Origin: Bacteroidia bacterium
Lineage (GTDB): Bacteria; Bacteroidota; Bacteroidia; Flavobacteriales; Flavobacteriaceae
DNA: 54,589 nt
NCBI GenBank assembly: GCA_018679315.1
Contig: JAHHLF010000141.1
Coordinates: 1-54,589 of the forward strand
Reading direction: 5' to 3'
Shown here one piece after another: positions 36,788 to 45,416 of the stretch (position 1 is its first letter; each line of letters starts with the position of its first letter). A program made the position numbers and the translations under genes. The notes beneath the pieces are model-generated. The model had not been told where the DNA came from. It did not search any database and saw nothing but the letters and a program-made list of their open reading frames with translations.

Positions 36788-37699
36788 ATGGCATTGAGGA
36801 ATAAATTACACAGCTTACCCAAAGCAGATGTGCATAACCACTTACACCTAAGTGGGGCCGTTGAATTGCTCAGAGAACAGTACCCGGGTGTCCAGTTTGA
36901 AACGCCGAGGTATTATGATGGATTTGATGGGATGATGCATTTTATTGTACAGCATGTAAATACCCTGATGCGATCTTCCGATGATGTGATCAGACTAATG
37001 GATATAGGCATTCGCTCCAGTATTAATGACAATGTAAGGCATTTGGAAGCTAGCGTGGATATGGGTCTGGTAGCATATTTTGACAATTCCCTGGAAACAT
37101 TTATCAATGCGGTTGGTCAACTTAAAAAAAAGTACGCGTCGGAAATTGATTTCAGACCGGAAATCGGTATTAAAAAATCTGCTGAGATGGAAGAGGTATA
37201 CCGGGATGGTATGGCCTGTATTGAAAGCGAAGTATTTGATGGTATCGACATATACGGGAAAGAAACAGACCAGGATCTTTCTGGGTTTAAAGAGATATTT
37301 CAGGAAGCACGGGCCAGATCCAAGAAAACAAAGGTTCATATAGGGGAGTTTTCTGATGCCCAGTCTATGCTGCGAGCAATAGAGACGCTCGAACCTGATG
37401 AAATTCAGCATGGGATCAATGCAGCGGATTCCGAAAAGGCAATTCAAATGATCCTGGATCGTAATATCAGGCTGAACATTTGCCCTCATAGCAATGTGGC
37501 ACTTGGAGCTGCCAGAAGCCTACTGGAACATCCTGTCCGTAAACTTTACGAAGAGGGAGTTAATATTACCATCAATACAGATGATCTTCTACTCTTTAAT
37601 GCAACCATCACTGACCAATTTGCAGACCTGATCCAGCAGCGCATGTTTACATTTGAGGAAATTGATGAGATCCGGCAAAATGCAATACAAGGATTGTAA
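36788..37699 (+). CDS. Adenosine-deaminase-like metallohydrolase, short form
   Basis: 303 residues with the zinc-site pattern of the ADA family: His16-x-His18 in KADVHNHLHLSG, VHIGE (the HxGE catalytic motif), IQHGI, NICPHSNV and INTDD. Family members deaminate adenosine, adenine or related compounds. It is shorter than usual ADAs (about 330-350 residues): the loop after the first His motif is reduced, and the C-terminus ends right after the helix NAIQGL. The active-site residues remain, so it may be functional with different specificity. Flanked by unrelated genes. Confidence 0.82.
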   Translation: MALRNKLHSLPKADVHNHLHLSGAVELLREQYPGVQFETPRYYDGFDGMMHFIVQHVNTLMRSSDDVIRLMDIGIRSSINDNVRHLEASVDMGLVAYFDNSLETFINAVGQLKKKYASEIDFRPEIGIKKSAEMEEVYRDGMACIESEVFDGIDIYGKETDQDLSGFKEIFQEARARSKKTKVHIGEFSDAQSMLRAIETLEPDEIQHGINAADSEKAIQMILDRNIRLNICPHSNVALGAARSLLEHPVRKLYEEGVNITINTDDLLLFNATITDQFADLIQQRMFTFEEIDEIRQNAIQGL

Positions 37700-37820
37700 A
37701 ACAAGTCCGGGTATCATCTGCCTGAGACTCACGGGTTTTTTATGGATATCCTTATTGGTAGTGTTTCAATTAATGGGAGTCGGGGAGCAGCCGGGCTAGT
37801 AAATTTTATAAATTGCATCT

Positions 37821-38642
37821 ATGGCTTCAACGGATATTTTTGACATTTCTGACAAGGTCATTGTGATCACTGGCGGCTCCGGCGCCCTGGGTGGGTCAAT
37901 GGCTCAGTATTTGCTGCAGGCAGGAGCCAGAATTGCACTACTAGGGCTACATCAGGAACGGGTTGACAAACGCGTCGCAGAACTCGAAAAAACAAATTTA
38001 CATATTGTGGGATTTGCAGGTAGCGTGCTGGATAAAAAGTGGCTCTCTGAAGTGTGTACTACCATTCAAAAAAAGTGGGGGTACATAGATGGGCTGATTA
38101 ATGCAGCCGGGGGCAATATGCCCGGGGCCACTATTGGAACAGACCAGACCATCTTCGATCTAAACCTGGAAGACTTCCAAAAAGTTACTAAGCTCAACCT
38201 GGATGGTACCGTATTGCCTTCATTGGTCTTTGGGGAAGCTATGGCCAAAAATAAAAAGGGATCCATTATCAACCTTTCGTCTATGACAGCCGACAGGGCC
38301 ATTACCAGGGTTGTGGGTTATTCGGCTTCAAAAGCAGCCATCGACAATTTCACTAAATGGATGGCAACCGAAATGGCATTAAAATTTAAAGGGAACATCC
38401 GCGTCAATGCTATAGCACCGGGTTTTTTTATTGGGAACCAGAACCGCGCCCTGTTGACCGAAGAAGATGGCAGCTATACGGAACGGGGGAAAACGATTAT
38501 TGCGAATACGCCCATGAAACGCTTTGGAGAAGCAGAAGAATTGCACGGGGCAGTGCATTGGTTGCTGAGCGATGCGTCCTCCTTTGTGACCGGCACCATC
38601 ACCCCGATCGATGGCGGTTTTAGCGCCTATAGTGGGGTCTGA
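37821..38642 (+). CDS. SDR-type D-mannonate oxidoreductase (fructuronate reductase)
   Basis: 273-residue SDR: TGGSGALGG cofactor loop (about 17-25), NAAGGNMPGAT, catalytic Ser in NLSSM, YSASK (Tyr-x-x-x-Lys) and VTGTITPIDGGFSAYSG. Its place at the head of an operon with uxuA and uxaC points to reduction of D-fructuronate to D-mannonate. That is the step done by the unrelated UxuB in E. coli; SDR enzymes fill this step in many Bacteroidota. First gene of the operon; the next starts 45 bases later. Confidence 0.85.
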   Translation: MASTDIFDISDKVIVITGGSGALGGSMAQYLLQAGARIALLGLHQERVDKRVAELEKTNLHIVGFAGSVLDKKWLSEVCTTIQKKWGYIDGLINAAGGNMPGATIGTDQTIFDLNLEDFQKVTKLNLDGTVLPSLVFGEAMAKNKKGSIINLSSMTADRAITRVVGYSASKAAIDNFTKWMATEMALKFKGNIRVNAIAPGFFIGNQNRALLTEEDGSYTERGKTIIANTPMKRFGEAEELHGAVHWLLSDASSFVTGTITPIDGGFSAYSGV

Positions 38643-38686
38643 GGCAACATTGGAAAACATCACAGACGGAACAAACAAATACGACC

Positions 38687-40072
38687 ATGAAAAAAAAGCA
38701 TTCACTTTACACCTTTCTTGCATCTTGTACCCTCCTGCTGTTTTTTGGGTGTACAGAATCCCCTAAAGACACCGTGCCCTGGCTAGCTTTATTCGACGGG
38801 GAAACCTTAAACGGCTGGCACCAGAAAGGTGGCGCTGCCAAATATACAGTGCGGGAAGGCAGTATTGTGGGCAGCACTGTTCATGATACGCCCAATTCCT
38901 TTTTAACTACCGATGCCGCATACGACGATTTTATCCTGGAACTCCAAGTGAAGGGAGATTCCACATGCAATTCTGGGATCCAGATCCGCAGCAACAGTTT
39001 TCCTTATTACCGAAACGGTGTAGTGCATGGTTACCAGGTAGAGATAGATCCTTCCAAAAGGGCCTGGAGCGGGGGCATCTATGAGGAGCAAAGCCGTGGA
39101 TGGCTCTATCCACTTGCCGATGACATCACCGCCCAAAAGGCTTTTAAACAAAACGACTGGAACCATTACCGCATTGAAGCCATTGGCGATACCCTCAAAA
39201 CCTGGGTCAATGGTACTCCGACTGCCCACCTCATAGATGAAAAGACAGGCAGCGGCTTTATTTGCCTGCAAGTGCATTCGATCAGTGGCGAACAGGAAGA
39301 CGGCCGGGAGATCCTTTGGAAAGACATCAGGATCCTCACAGACAGTCTGGACCTATATGCCCAAAACACTCCCCTGGAACCGGTGGCTACTAAAAACAAA
39401 CTCACCATTAATGAGGCGAACAATGGCTGGCAGCTTTTATGGGACGGCAGCACTGCCAGGGGGTGGCGCGGCGCCAAACTGGACACCTTCCCGGAACATG
39501 GATGGAAAATGGAAAACGGGGAACTCATTGTATTGTCTTCGGGGGGCGCAGAGTCGGCCGCCGGCGGGGATATTGTGACCGAAGAATCCTACGGCGATTT
39601 TGAATTGCTGGTCGATTTTAAACTCACCCCAGGGGCCAACAGCGGTATAAAATATTACGTAGACACCGAAATGAATAAAGGGGAGGGTTCTGCCATTGGC
39701 CTGGAGTACCAGATCCTGGATGATGCTCTGCATCCCGATGCCAAGTTGGGCAACCATGAGGGGAGTCGCACCGTGAGTTCGCTCTACGACCTGATCCGGG
39801 CTGCACCAGAGAAGCCCATAAAAGCCATTGGGGAATGGAATACCGCTTATATCCTTTCCAGAGACAAGCATGTAGAGCATTGGTTAAACGGGATGAAAGT
39901 ATTGGAATATGAACGGGGCAGTAATGCCTTCAGGAATCTAGTCGCGAAAAGCAAGTATAAGGTATGGCCGGATTTTGGGGAATTAGAAAAGGGCCCCATT
40001 CTTCTGCAGGACCACGGGGATGAGGTATCATTTAAGAACATAAAAATTCGTCCGTTGGAAAACACAAAATAA
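38687..40072 (+). CDS. Lipoprotein with two DUF1080 domains
   Basis: 461 residues. Lipobox LFFGC (Cys22) anchors it on the periplasmic or outer-membrane side. Domain 1 (about 31-225) has LALFDGETLNGWHQ, NSGIQIRS, HGYQVEIDPSKRAWSGGIYEE and GFICLQVHS. Domain 2 (about 243-460) has QLLWDGSTARGWRG, NSGIKYYV, HPDAKLG, SLYDLIRA, GEWN and LQDHGDEVSFKNIKI. Domain 2 is close to the single-domain lipoprotein at 33454; domain 1 is a different subgroup. Such domains act on 3-keto-glycosides as hydrolases, lyases or hydratases, so the fusion may combine two consecutive steps. Nine bases before the Tat Gfo/Idh gene. Confidence 0.9.
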   Translation: MKKKHSLYTFLASCTLLLFFGCTESPKDTVPWLALFDGETLNGWHQKGGAAKYTVREGSIVGSTVHDTPNSFLTTDAAYDDFILELQVKGDSTCNSGIQIRSNSFPYYRNGVVHGYQVEIDPSKRAWSGGIYEEQSRGWLYPLADDITAQKAFKQNDWNHYRIEAIGDTLKTWVNGTPTAHLIDEKTGSGFICLQVHSISGEQEDGREILWKDIRILTDSLDLYAQNTPLEPVATKNKLTINEANNGWQLLWDGSTARGWRGAKLDTFPEHGWKMENGELIVLSSGGAESAAGGDIVTEESYGDFELLVDFKLTPGANSGIKYYVDTEMNKGEGSAIGLEYQILDDALHPDAKLGNHEGSRTVSSLYDLIRAAPEKPIKAIGEWNTAYILSRDKHVEHWLNGMKVLEYERGSNAFRNLVAKSKYKVWPDFGELEKGPILLQDHGDEVSFKNIKIRPLENTK

Positions 40073-40080
40073 ATGTCGTT

Positions 40081-41427
40081 ATGAGCACAAACAGAAGGGA
40101 GTTCATCAAAAAAACCGCCATAGGCACCCTGGGAGCCAGCCTTGGACCCAGCATCCATGCCATGTCTGCTAAAAGCTATTCCAGGATCCTTGGAGCCAAT
40201 GACCGCTTGCAGGTGGCCATACAAGGACTGGGAAGGCGCTATGGGGCCTTCTTGCCCGCTATAGCTGCCACAGAAAACAATATAGACCTGAGCTATTTGT
40301 GCGACGTGATGCGATCTCAGCGCGAGAAAGCGGCAGCAAATGTTGCCAGCCTCCTGCCCAACCAGCCGGTCTTGGAGAACGATATACGAAAGATTCTGGA
40401 CGACCCGGAAATAGATGCTATTTTTATGGCTACCCCGGACCATTGGCATGCCCCGGGGGCCTGTATGGCCATGGAGGCAGGGAAACATGTCTACCTGGAA
40501 AAACCCTGCAGCCATAACCCAAAGGAAGGGGAGTTGCTGGTGGATTACCAGAAAAAGTACAACAAGGTGGTGCAAATGGGGAATCAACAGCGCTCTGCCC
40601 CGGAATCACGGGAGATCATTCATGAGATCCACAACGGAATTATCGGCGAGGCATACAAGGCTATTGCCTTTTATGTCAATTCCAGGGGTCGGGTGCCCAA
40701 CCAGGTATTACAGGCCCCTCCCGAAGGCCTGGATTGGGAACTCTTTCAAGGGCCGGCACCCAGAAGGGCTTACACAGCTGAAACATGGGATTATAACTGG
40801 CACTGGTACGGCTGGGATTACGGTACGGCCGAAATGGGAAACAATGCCACCCATGAACTGGACATTGCGCGCTGGGCACTCCAGGTGAAATACCCCAAAC
40901 GAGTTGAAGTTGTATCGGGGAAATACCATTACAAAGACGACGGCTGGGAAATGTACGATACTATGGATGCTACGTTTCGGTTTGCAGGCAATAAGACCAT
41001 ACAGTGGGATGGGCAGAGCAGGAATGGCTATGATAAATATGGGGCGGGCCGTGGTACTATTGTATTCGGCTCAGAAGGCTCTGTTTATATCGACCGTAAT
41101 GGCTACAAATTATTCAACCTCAAAGGGGAATTGCTAAAGGAACAACAGTCAAATTCCACGGAAGGCGGTATTGCCCTGGGTGGTGGCGGGGACATGTCTA
41201 CCCTGCATGCCATAAACTTTTTTGACGCCATACGCGGTAAAGCTGCCTTAACGTCGCCCATAGACGAAGGGGCCATTAGCCAGATGCTGACCCATTATGC
41301 GAACATCGCTTCCCGGATAGACAGACCTTTTGACGTGGATGAAAAGGACGGACGTATCTGGAACAGGAAAGCTATGAAGCTCTGGTCCAGGAAATATGAA
41401 CCTGGCTGGGAGATTAAACCGGCATAA
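40081..41427 (+). CDS. Tat-exported Gfo/Idh/MocA oxidoreductase
   Basis: 448 residues. Twin-arginine motif NRREFIKKTAIG (Arg5-Arg6) with a short hydrophobic region. Rossmann fold around VAIQGLGRRYG, then ATPDHWHAPG, the canonical VYLEKPCSHNP, and a C-terminal Gfo/Idh/MocA domain with WHWYGWDYGTAEMGNNATHELDIARW split across strands. Predicted periplasmic sugar dehydrogenase with a tightly bound cofactor. It lies between the DUF1080 lipoprotein and uxuA, so its substrate is probably a uronic-acid-containing glycoside or a uronate. Spacing of 9 and 12 bases to its neighbours indicates one operon. Confidence 0.92.
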   Translation: MSTNRREFIKKTAIGTLGASLGPSIHAMSAKSYSRILGANDRLQVAIQGLGRRYGAFLPAIAATENNIDLSYLCDVMRSQREKAAANVASLLPNQPVLENDIRKILDDPEIDAIFMATPDHWHAPGACMAMEAGKHVYLEKPCSHNPKEGELLVDYQKKYNKVVQMGNQQRSAPESREIIHEIHNGIIGEAYKAIAFYVNSRGRVPNQVLQAPPEGLDWELFQGPAPRRAYTAETWDYNWHWYGWDYGTAEMGNNATHELDIARWALQVKYPKRVEVVSGKYHYKDDGWEMYDTMDATFRFAGNKTIQWDGQSRNGYDKYGAGRGTIVFGSEGSVYIDRNGYKLFNLKGELLKEQQSNSTEGGIALGGGGDMSTLHAINFFDAIRGKAALTSPIDEGAISQMLTHYANIASRIDRPFDVDEKDGRIWNRKAMKLWSRKYEPGWEIKPA

Positions 41428-41438
41428 GAGACAATAGT

Positions 41439-42617
41439 ATGATACAGACATGGCGATGGTACGGACCGGAAGATCCTGTGCAATTATCGGACATAAAACA
41501 GGCCGGGGCCACTGGCATTGTAACGGCCCTGCACCATATTCCAAATGGGCAACCCTGGCCGATAAATGAGATCAGGAAGCGCAAGAACCGCATTGAAGAT
41601 GCGGGTTTGCATTGGAGTGTTGTGGAAAGCATCCCGGTGCATGAAGCTATAAAAACGCGCTCCGGAAATTATCAAGACTACATTTCAAATTATAAAAAAA
41701 GCCTTGAGAATCTGGCAAACTGTGGCATTTACAAGGTGTGTTATAATTTTATGCCCGTGCTGGATTGGACCAGGACCTCCCTGGAATATGAATTGCCAGA
41801 CGGTTCCAGGGCCCTGCATTTTGATGTTACCGCCTTTGCCGCCTTTGAGCTGTATCTACTGAAAAGACCGGGGGCCGAAAAGACCTATACGAAAGCTCAA
41901 GTAGCGGAAGCAAAAGACTATGCAGAATCACTATCTGAAGGAGAGAAAGAAATTCTGGTTCGAAACATCATCGCAGGCCTGCCGGGTGCCGAGGAGGGCT
42001 ATACCCTGGAACAGATGCAGGCTGCGCTGGATACCTATGCCCGGATCGATGCCCAAAGATTGCGTGAAAACCTGGTGGCATTCCTAAAGGAGATCATTCC
42101 GGTAGCTGAAGCGAATGGAGTGCAGATGTGCCTTCACCCGGACGATCCGCCCTATCCCATTTTGGGTTTACCGAGGGTGGTGAGTACGGAAGAAGATTAT
42201 GCCTACCTGTTTTCCGAAGTCCCGCAACCTGCAAATGGCCTTACTTTTTGCACTGGCTCCTTAGGGGTGCGGACCGATAACAATTTGGCACAAATGTTCA
42301 GACGATTTGCAGACAGGGTGCATTTCCTGCATTTGCGTAGCACACAACGCGATGATAAAGGGAATTTTTTTGAAGCCGATCATTTAGAGGGCGATGTAGA
42401 TATGTATGCTGTGGTAAAAGAAGTGGTGCTAGAAGAAAGGCGAAGAAAGACTTCGGGAAGGTCGGATGTGCAGATCCCGATGCGCCCCGACCATGGCCAC
42501 CAGATGTTAGACGATTTGAATAAACAAACAAACCCGGGCTACTCGGCTATCGGCAGGCTGAGGGGGTTGGCAGAGTTGAGGGGCCTGGAATTGGGAATTT
42601 CGAAAAGCGTACTTTAA
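41439..42617 (+). CDS. uxuA: D-mannonate dehydratase
   Basis: Converts D-mannonate to 2-keto-3-deoxy-D-gluconate in the cytoplasm. 392 residues, normal for UxuA. Family blocks: TWRWYGPEDPV and GIVTALHHIPNGQPW at the N-terminus, VCYNFMPVLDWTRT, MCLHPDDPPYPILGLPRVVST, CTGSLG, FLHLRST and PMRPDHGHQMLDD, which hold the metal and substrate ligands. 12 bases after the Gfo/Idh gene and 4 bases before uxaC. Confidence 0.96.
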   Translation: MIQTWRWYGPEDPVQLSDIKQAGATGIVTALHHIPNGQPWPINEIRKRKNRIEDAGLHWSVVESIPVHEAIKTRSGNYQDYISNYKKSLENLANCGIYKVCYNFMPVLDWTRTSLEYELPDGSRALHFDVTAFAAFELYLLKRPGAEKTYTKAQVAEAKDYAESLSEGEKEILVRNIIAGLPGAEEGYTLEQMQAALDTYARIDAQRLRENLVAFLKEIIPVAEANGVQMCLHPDDPPYPILGLPRVVSTEEDYAYLFSEVPQPANGLTFCTGSLGVRTDNNLAQMFRRFADRVHFLHLRSTQRDDKGNFFEADHLEGDVDMYAVVKEVVLEERRRKTSGRSDVQIPMRPDHGHQMLDDLNKQTNPGYSAIGRLRGLAELRGLELGISKSVL

Positions 42618-42621
42618 TAAC

Positions 42622-44025
42622 ATGATCAAGGCAACATCTTTTATTACCGATAATTTCCTGCTACACTCCAAAAACGCAGAAGAATTATATCATCAATATG
42701 CCAAAGAGCTGCCTATCCTGGATTACCACAACCACCTGTCGGCAAAACAGATTGCGGAAAATCAACCGATAAAAAACATTACAGAAGCTTGGCTGAACGG
42801 CGATCATTACAAGTGGCGCGCTATGCGGGCAAACGGCATAGATGAGCAATTTATTACGGGTAATGCGCCACTGGATGTACGATTTGAAAAATGGGCGGAA
42901 ACGGTGCCATATACGCTTCGGAACCCTTTATTTCACTGGACACAGCTGGAGCTAAAACGCTATTTTGGGATCGAAGACATCCTCCAGCCCAGTACGGCCA
43001 AAACCATTTATAAAAAGGCCAATGAAGTACTGGCCCAAAAGACCCCTGCACAGTTATTGGAAACGATGAAGGTAGAAGTGGTCTGCACTACAGACGACCC
43101 TACCGATGATCTTCATTACCACCAACAAATAGCCAAAGCGGATTTTTATACCAAGGTATTACCCACCTTCCGCTCCGATGCCTTATTTGGTATCGAACAG
43201 CCTTCTTTTAAGGCATATCTTGAAAAATTAAGTAGTTGTGTAGACTTTCCGGTAGACAGCTTTGCTACTCTTTTAAAAGCCGTCGACAAGCGGATTGAGT
43301 ATTTTCATGACAATGGCTGCCGACTATCCGACTTTGGCGTGGGTGGGCCGCACACGATCGTACCATTTACCCCTGAGGAAGTGGATGCCATTTTCGGCAA
43401 AAGCCTGAAGGGAGAGGCACTGACGACCCTGGAAACCAATAAATATCGATCAGCATTATTCCTTCATTTAGGGAGAAAGTACCATCAATATCACTGGGTA
43501 CAACAATACCACTTAGGCCCCATTCGGAATAACAACAGCCGTTTGCAGGAACAGGCCGGGGCAGACATTGGCTGCGATTCCATCGGGGATTATCCCATGG
43601 CTGATTTTATGTCGGCCCTGTTCAATACGCTTAATGCCTCTGACCAGCTGGCAAAGACCATTACCTATAACCTGGACCCGTCACAGAACGAGGTTTTTGC
43701 CACTATGATGGGGAATTATAACGGGGAGGTTCCGGGGAAGATGCAATGGGGTTCGGCATGGTGGTTCCTGGATCAGAAAGACGGCATGGAAAAACAGCTG
43801 AACACCTTGTCTAATATGGGGCTGTTAAGCAGGTTTATTGGAATGCTCACAGATAGCCGCAGTTTTTTGTCCTTTCCCAGACACGAATATTTCAGGCGTA
43901 TTTTGTGCAACCTGCTTGCCGAAGACATCAATAAAGGCTTGTTGCCCAATGATCTGGAATTTATTGGAAAAATGGTCCAAGACATATGCTATTATAATGC
44001 TAAGGAATATTTTGAATTTACATGA
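42622..44025 (+). CDS. uxaC: Uronate isomerase
   Basis: Amidohydrolase-fold enzyme that isomerises D-glucuronate to D-fructuronate and D-galacturonate to D-tagaturonate. 467 residues, usual length. Features: LPILDYHNHLSAKQIAENQ with the paired metal His, TTDDPTDDL, HLGRKYHQYHWVQQYHLG, and the C-terminal TDSRSFLSFPRHEYFRR. Overlaps the transporter gene start by 4 bases. Together with the SDR and UxuA it completes the route from glucuronate to 2-keto-3-deoxygluconate; the KDG kinase and aldolase are not in the window. Confidence 0.97.
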   Translation: MIKATSFITDNFLLHSKNAEELYHQYAKELPILDYHNHLSAKQIAENQPIKNITEAWLNGDHYKWRAMRANGIDEQFITGNAPLDVRFEKWAETVPYTLRNPLFHWTQLELKRYFGIEDILQPSTAKTIYKKANEVLAQKTPAQLLETMKVEVVCTTDDPTDDLHYHQQIAKADFYTKVLPTFRSDALFGIEQPSFKAYLEKLSSCVDFPVDSFATLLKAVDKRIEYFHDNGCRLSDFGVGGPHTIVPFTPEEVDAIFGKSLKGEALTTLETNKYRSALFLHLGRKYHQYHWVQQYHLGPIRNNNSRLQEQAGADIGCDSIGDYPMADFMSALFNTLNASDQLAKTITYNLDPSQNEVFATMMGNYNGEVPGKMQWGSAWWFLDQKDGMEKQLNTLSNMGLLSRFIGMLTDSRSFLSFPRHEYFRRILCNLLAEDINKGLLPNDLEFIGKMVQDICYYNAKEYFEFT

Positions 44026-45344
44026 ATAGTAATGGCATGAAGGACCTGCAAACAGGGATGGGAAAGTATCGTTACCGCATATTGGCGCTGTTGCTCTTTG
44101 CCACCACTATTAATTATTTTGACCGTAGCATTATTGGGGTGATGGCCCCTGCCCTCCAAAGGTTGTTCGACTGGTCTAATGAAGACTATGCCAATATCAT
44201 TGTCAGTTTTCAGGTGGCCTATGCCATTGGCCTGCTTAGCATGGGCCGGATCATTGACAAACTGGGGACAAAGATCGGCTATACTCTGGCCATTGGCATC
44301 TGGAGTATTTTTGGGATGTTGCATGCTGCCGTAAGGCCTGCTTTTAGTGTCATAGGGTTTAGCCTTGCCCGCTTCGGATTGGGCTTTGGGGAAGCGGGGA
44401 ACTTCCCGGCCGCCATAAAAGCCGTGGCGGAGTGGTTCCCCAAGAAAGAACGGGCTTTTGCCACGGGAATATTTAATGCCGCCACCAGTTTGGGGGCCAT
44501 TGCTGCACCCTTTGTAGTGGGGTGGATAGTGCTGGAAGATGGCACGAATTGGCAAATACCCTTTTTGATCACCGGGGCATTGAGTAGCATCTGGGTTTTC
44601 CTATGGTGGCGTACGTATCGGAAGCCGGAGGAACACCCTAAAGTAAGGAAACAAGAACTGGCTTATATCCTGAGCGATTCTGAAGTAGAAGTAAGCAAAG
44701 AGTCCCTTCCCTGGTTAAGGATCGTCAAAAAGAGGGAAGCCTGGGCCTTTGCCGTGGCTAAACTGACGGATGCAGTCTGGTATTTTTACCTCTTTTGGGG
44801 TGCCAAATTTCTGGCAGAGACCTTTGGGCTGAAATTAAAGGATATCGGTGTGCCTTTTTTCATCATGTATGCCCTGGCCGACGGAGGTAGTATTTTAGGG
44901 GGCTATTTATCCGGGTATTTTATCAAAAAAGGATGGAGCATTAACAAGGCGCGTAAGACCACGCTTTTGATATGCGCCATAATGATCATCCCCGTATGTT
45001 ATGTTGCCCTGGCAGAAAACAAATGGGTCGCTGTGGTGCTTATCGGCATTGGGGCAGCGGGTCACCAGGCCTGGTCTGCCAATATTTATACCCTTGTTTC
45101 GGATGTCTTTCCTAAAAAAGCCACCGCCTCAATCATTGGATTGGGGGGCATGGTGGGGGCAGTGGCCGGGATCATCAGCAGTAAGTTGTTAGGGCGATTT
45201 TTGGATCAGGCAGATAACACCGCTTATTTCTGGGCTTTTTTGATCGCGGGTTCCAGCTATCTCATTGTGTTAGGTGCCGTTCATTTGTTAATGCCGAAGA
45301 TGGTTCCTTATGATGAGAATTTGGAAAGGGTGAAGAAATCGTGA
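44022..45344 (+). CDS. exuT: MFS hexuronate transporter (ExuT-like)
   Basis: 440 residues, 12 hydrophobic helices, of the anion:cation symporter group. Features are INYFDRSIIGVMAPALQ in helix 1, GRIIDKLGTKIGY, and LGFGEAGNFPAAIKAVAEWFPKKERAFATG, the ExuT/GudP-type signature. Imports glucuronate or galacturonate with protons. The ATG overlaps the uxaC stop (ATGA); an in-frame ATG five codons further is also possible. Last gene of the operon. It would carry products released in the periplasm by the DUF1080/Gfo-Idh pair into the cytoplasm. Confidence 0.92.
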   Translation: MNSNGMKDLQTGMGKYRYRILALLLFATTINYFDRSIIGVMAPALQRLFDWSNEDYANIIVSFQVAYAIGLLSMGRIIDKLGTKIGYTLAIGIWSIFGMLHAAVRPAFSVIGFSLARFGLGFGEAGNFPAAIKAVAEWFPKKERAFATGIFNAATSLGAIAAPFVVGWIVLEDGTNWQIPFLITGALSSIWVFLWWRTYRKPEEHPKVRKQELAYILSDSEVEVSKESLPWLRIVKKREAWAFAVAKLTDAVWYFYLFWGAKFLAETFGLKLKDIGVPFFIMYALADGGSILGGYLSGYFIKKGWSINKARKTTLLICAIMIIPVCYVALAENKWVAVVLIGIGAAGHQAWSANIYTLVSDVFPKKATASIIGLGGMVGAVAGIISSKLLGRFLDQADNTAYFWAFLIAGSSYLIVLGAVHLLMPKMVPYDENLERVKKS

Positions 45345-45416
45345 TCCTCAAAAGGCACAACTCCTCCAAAGAGTACGTGATAATGCGGAAGCAGTGGGTC
45401 TTTCAAAAAAAGCTTC

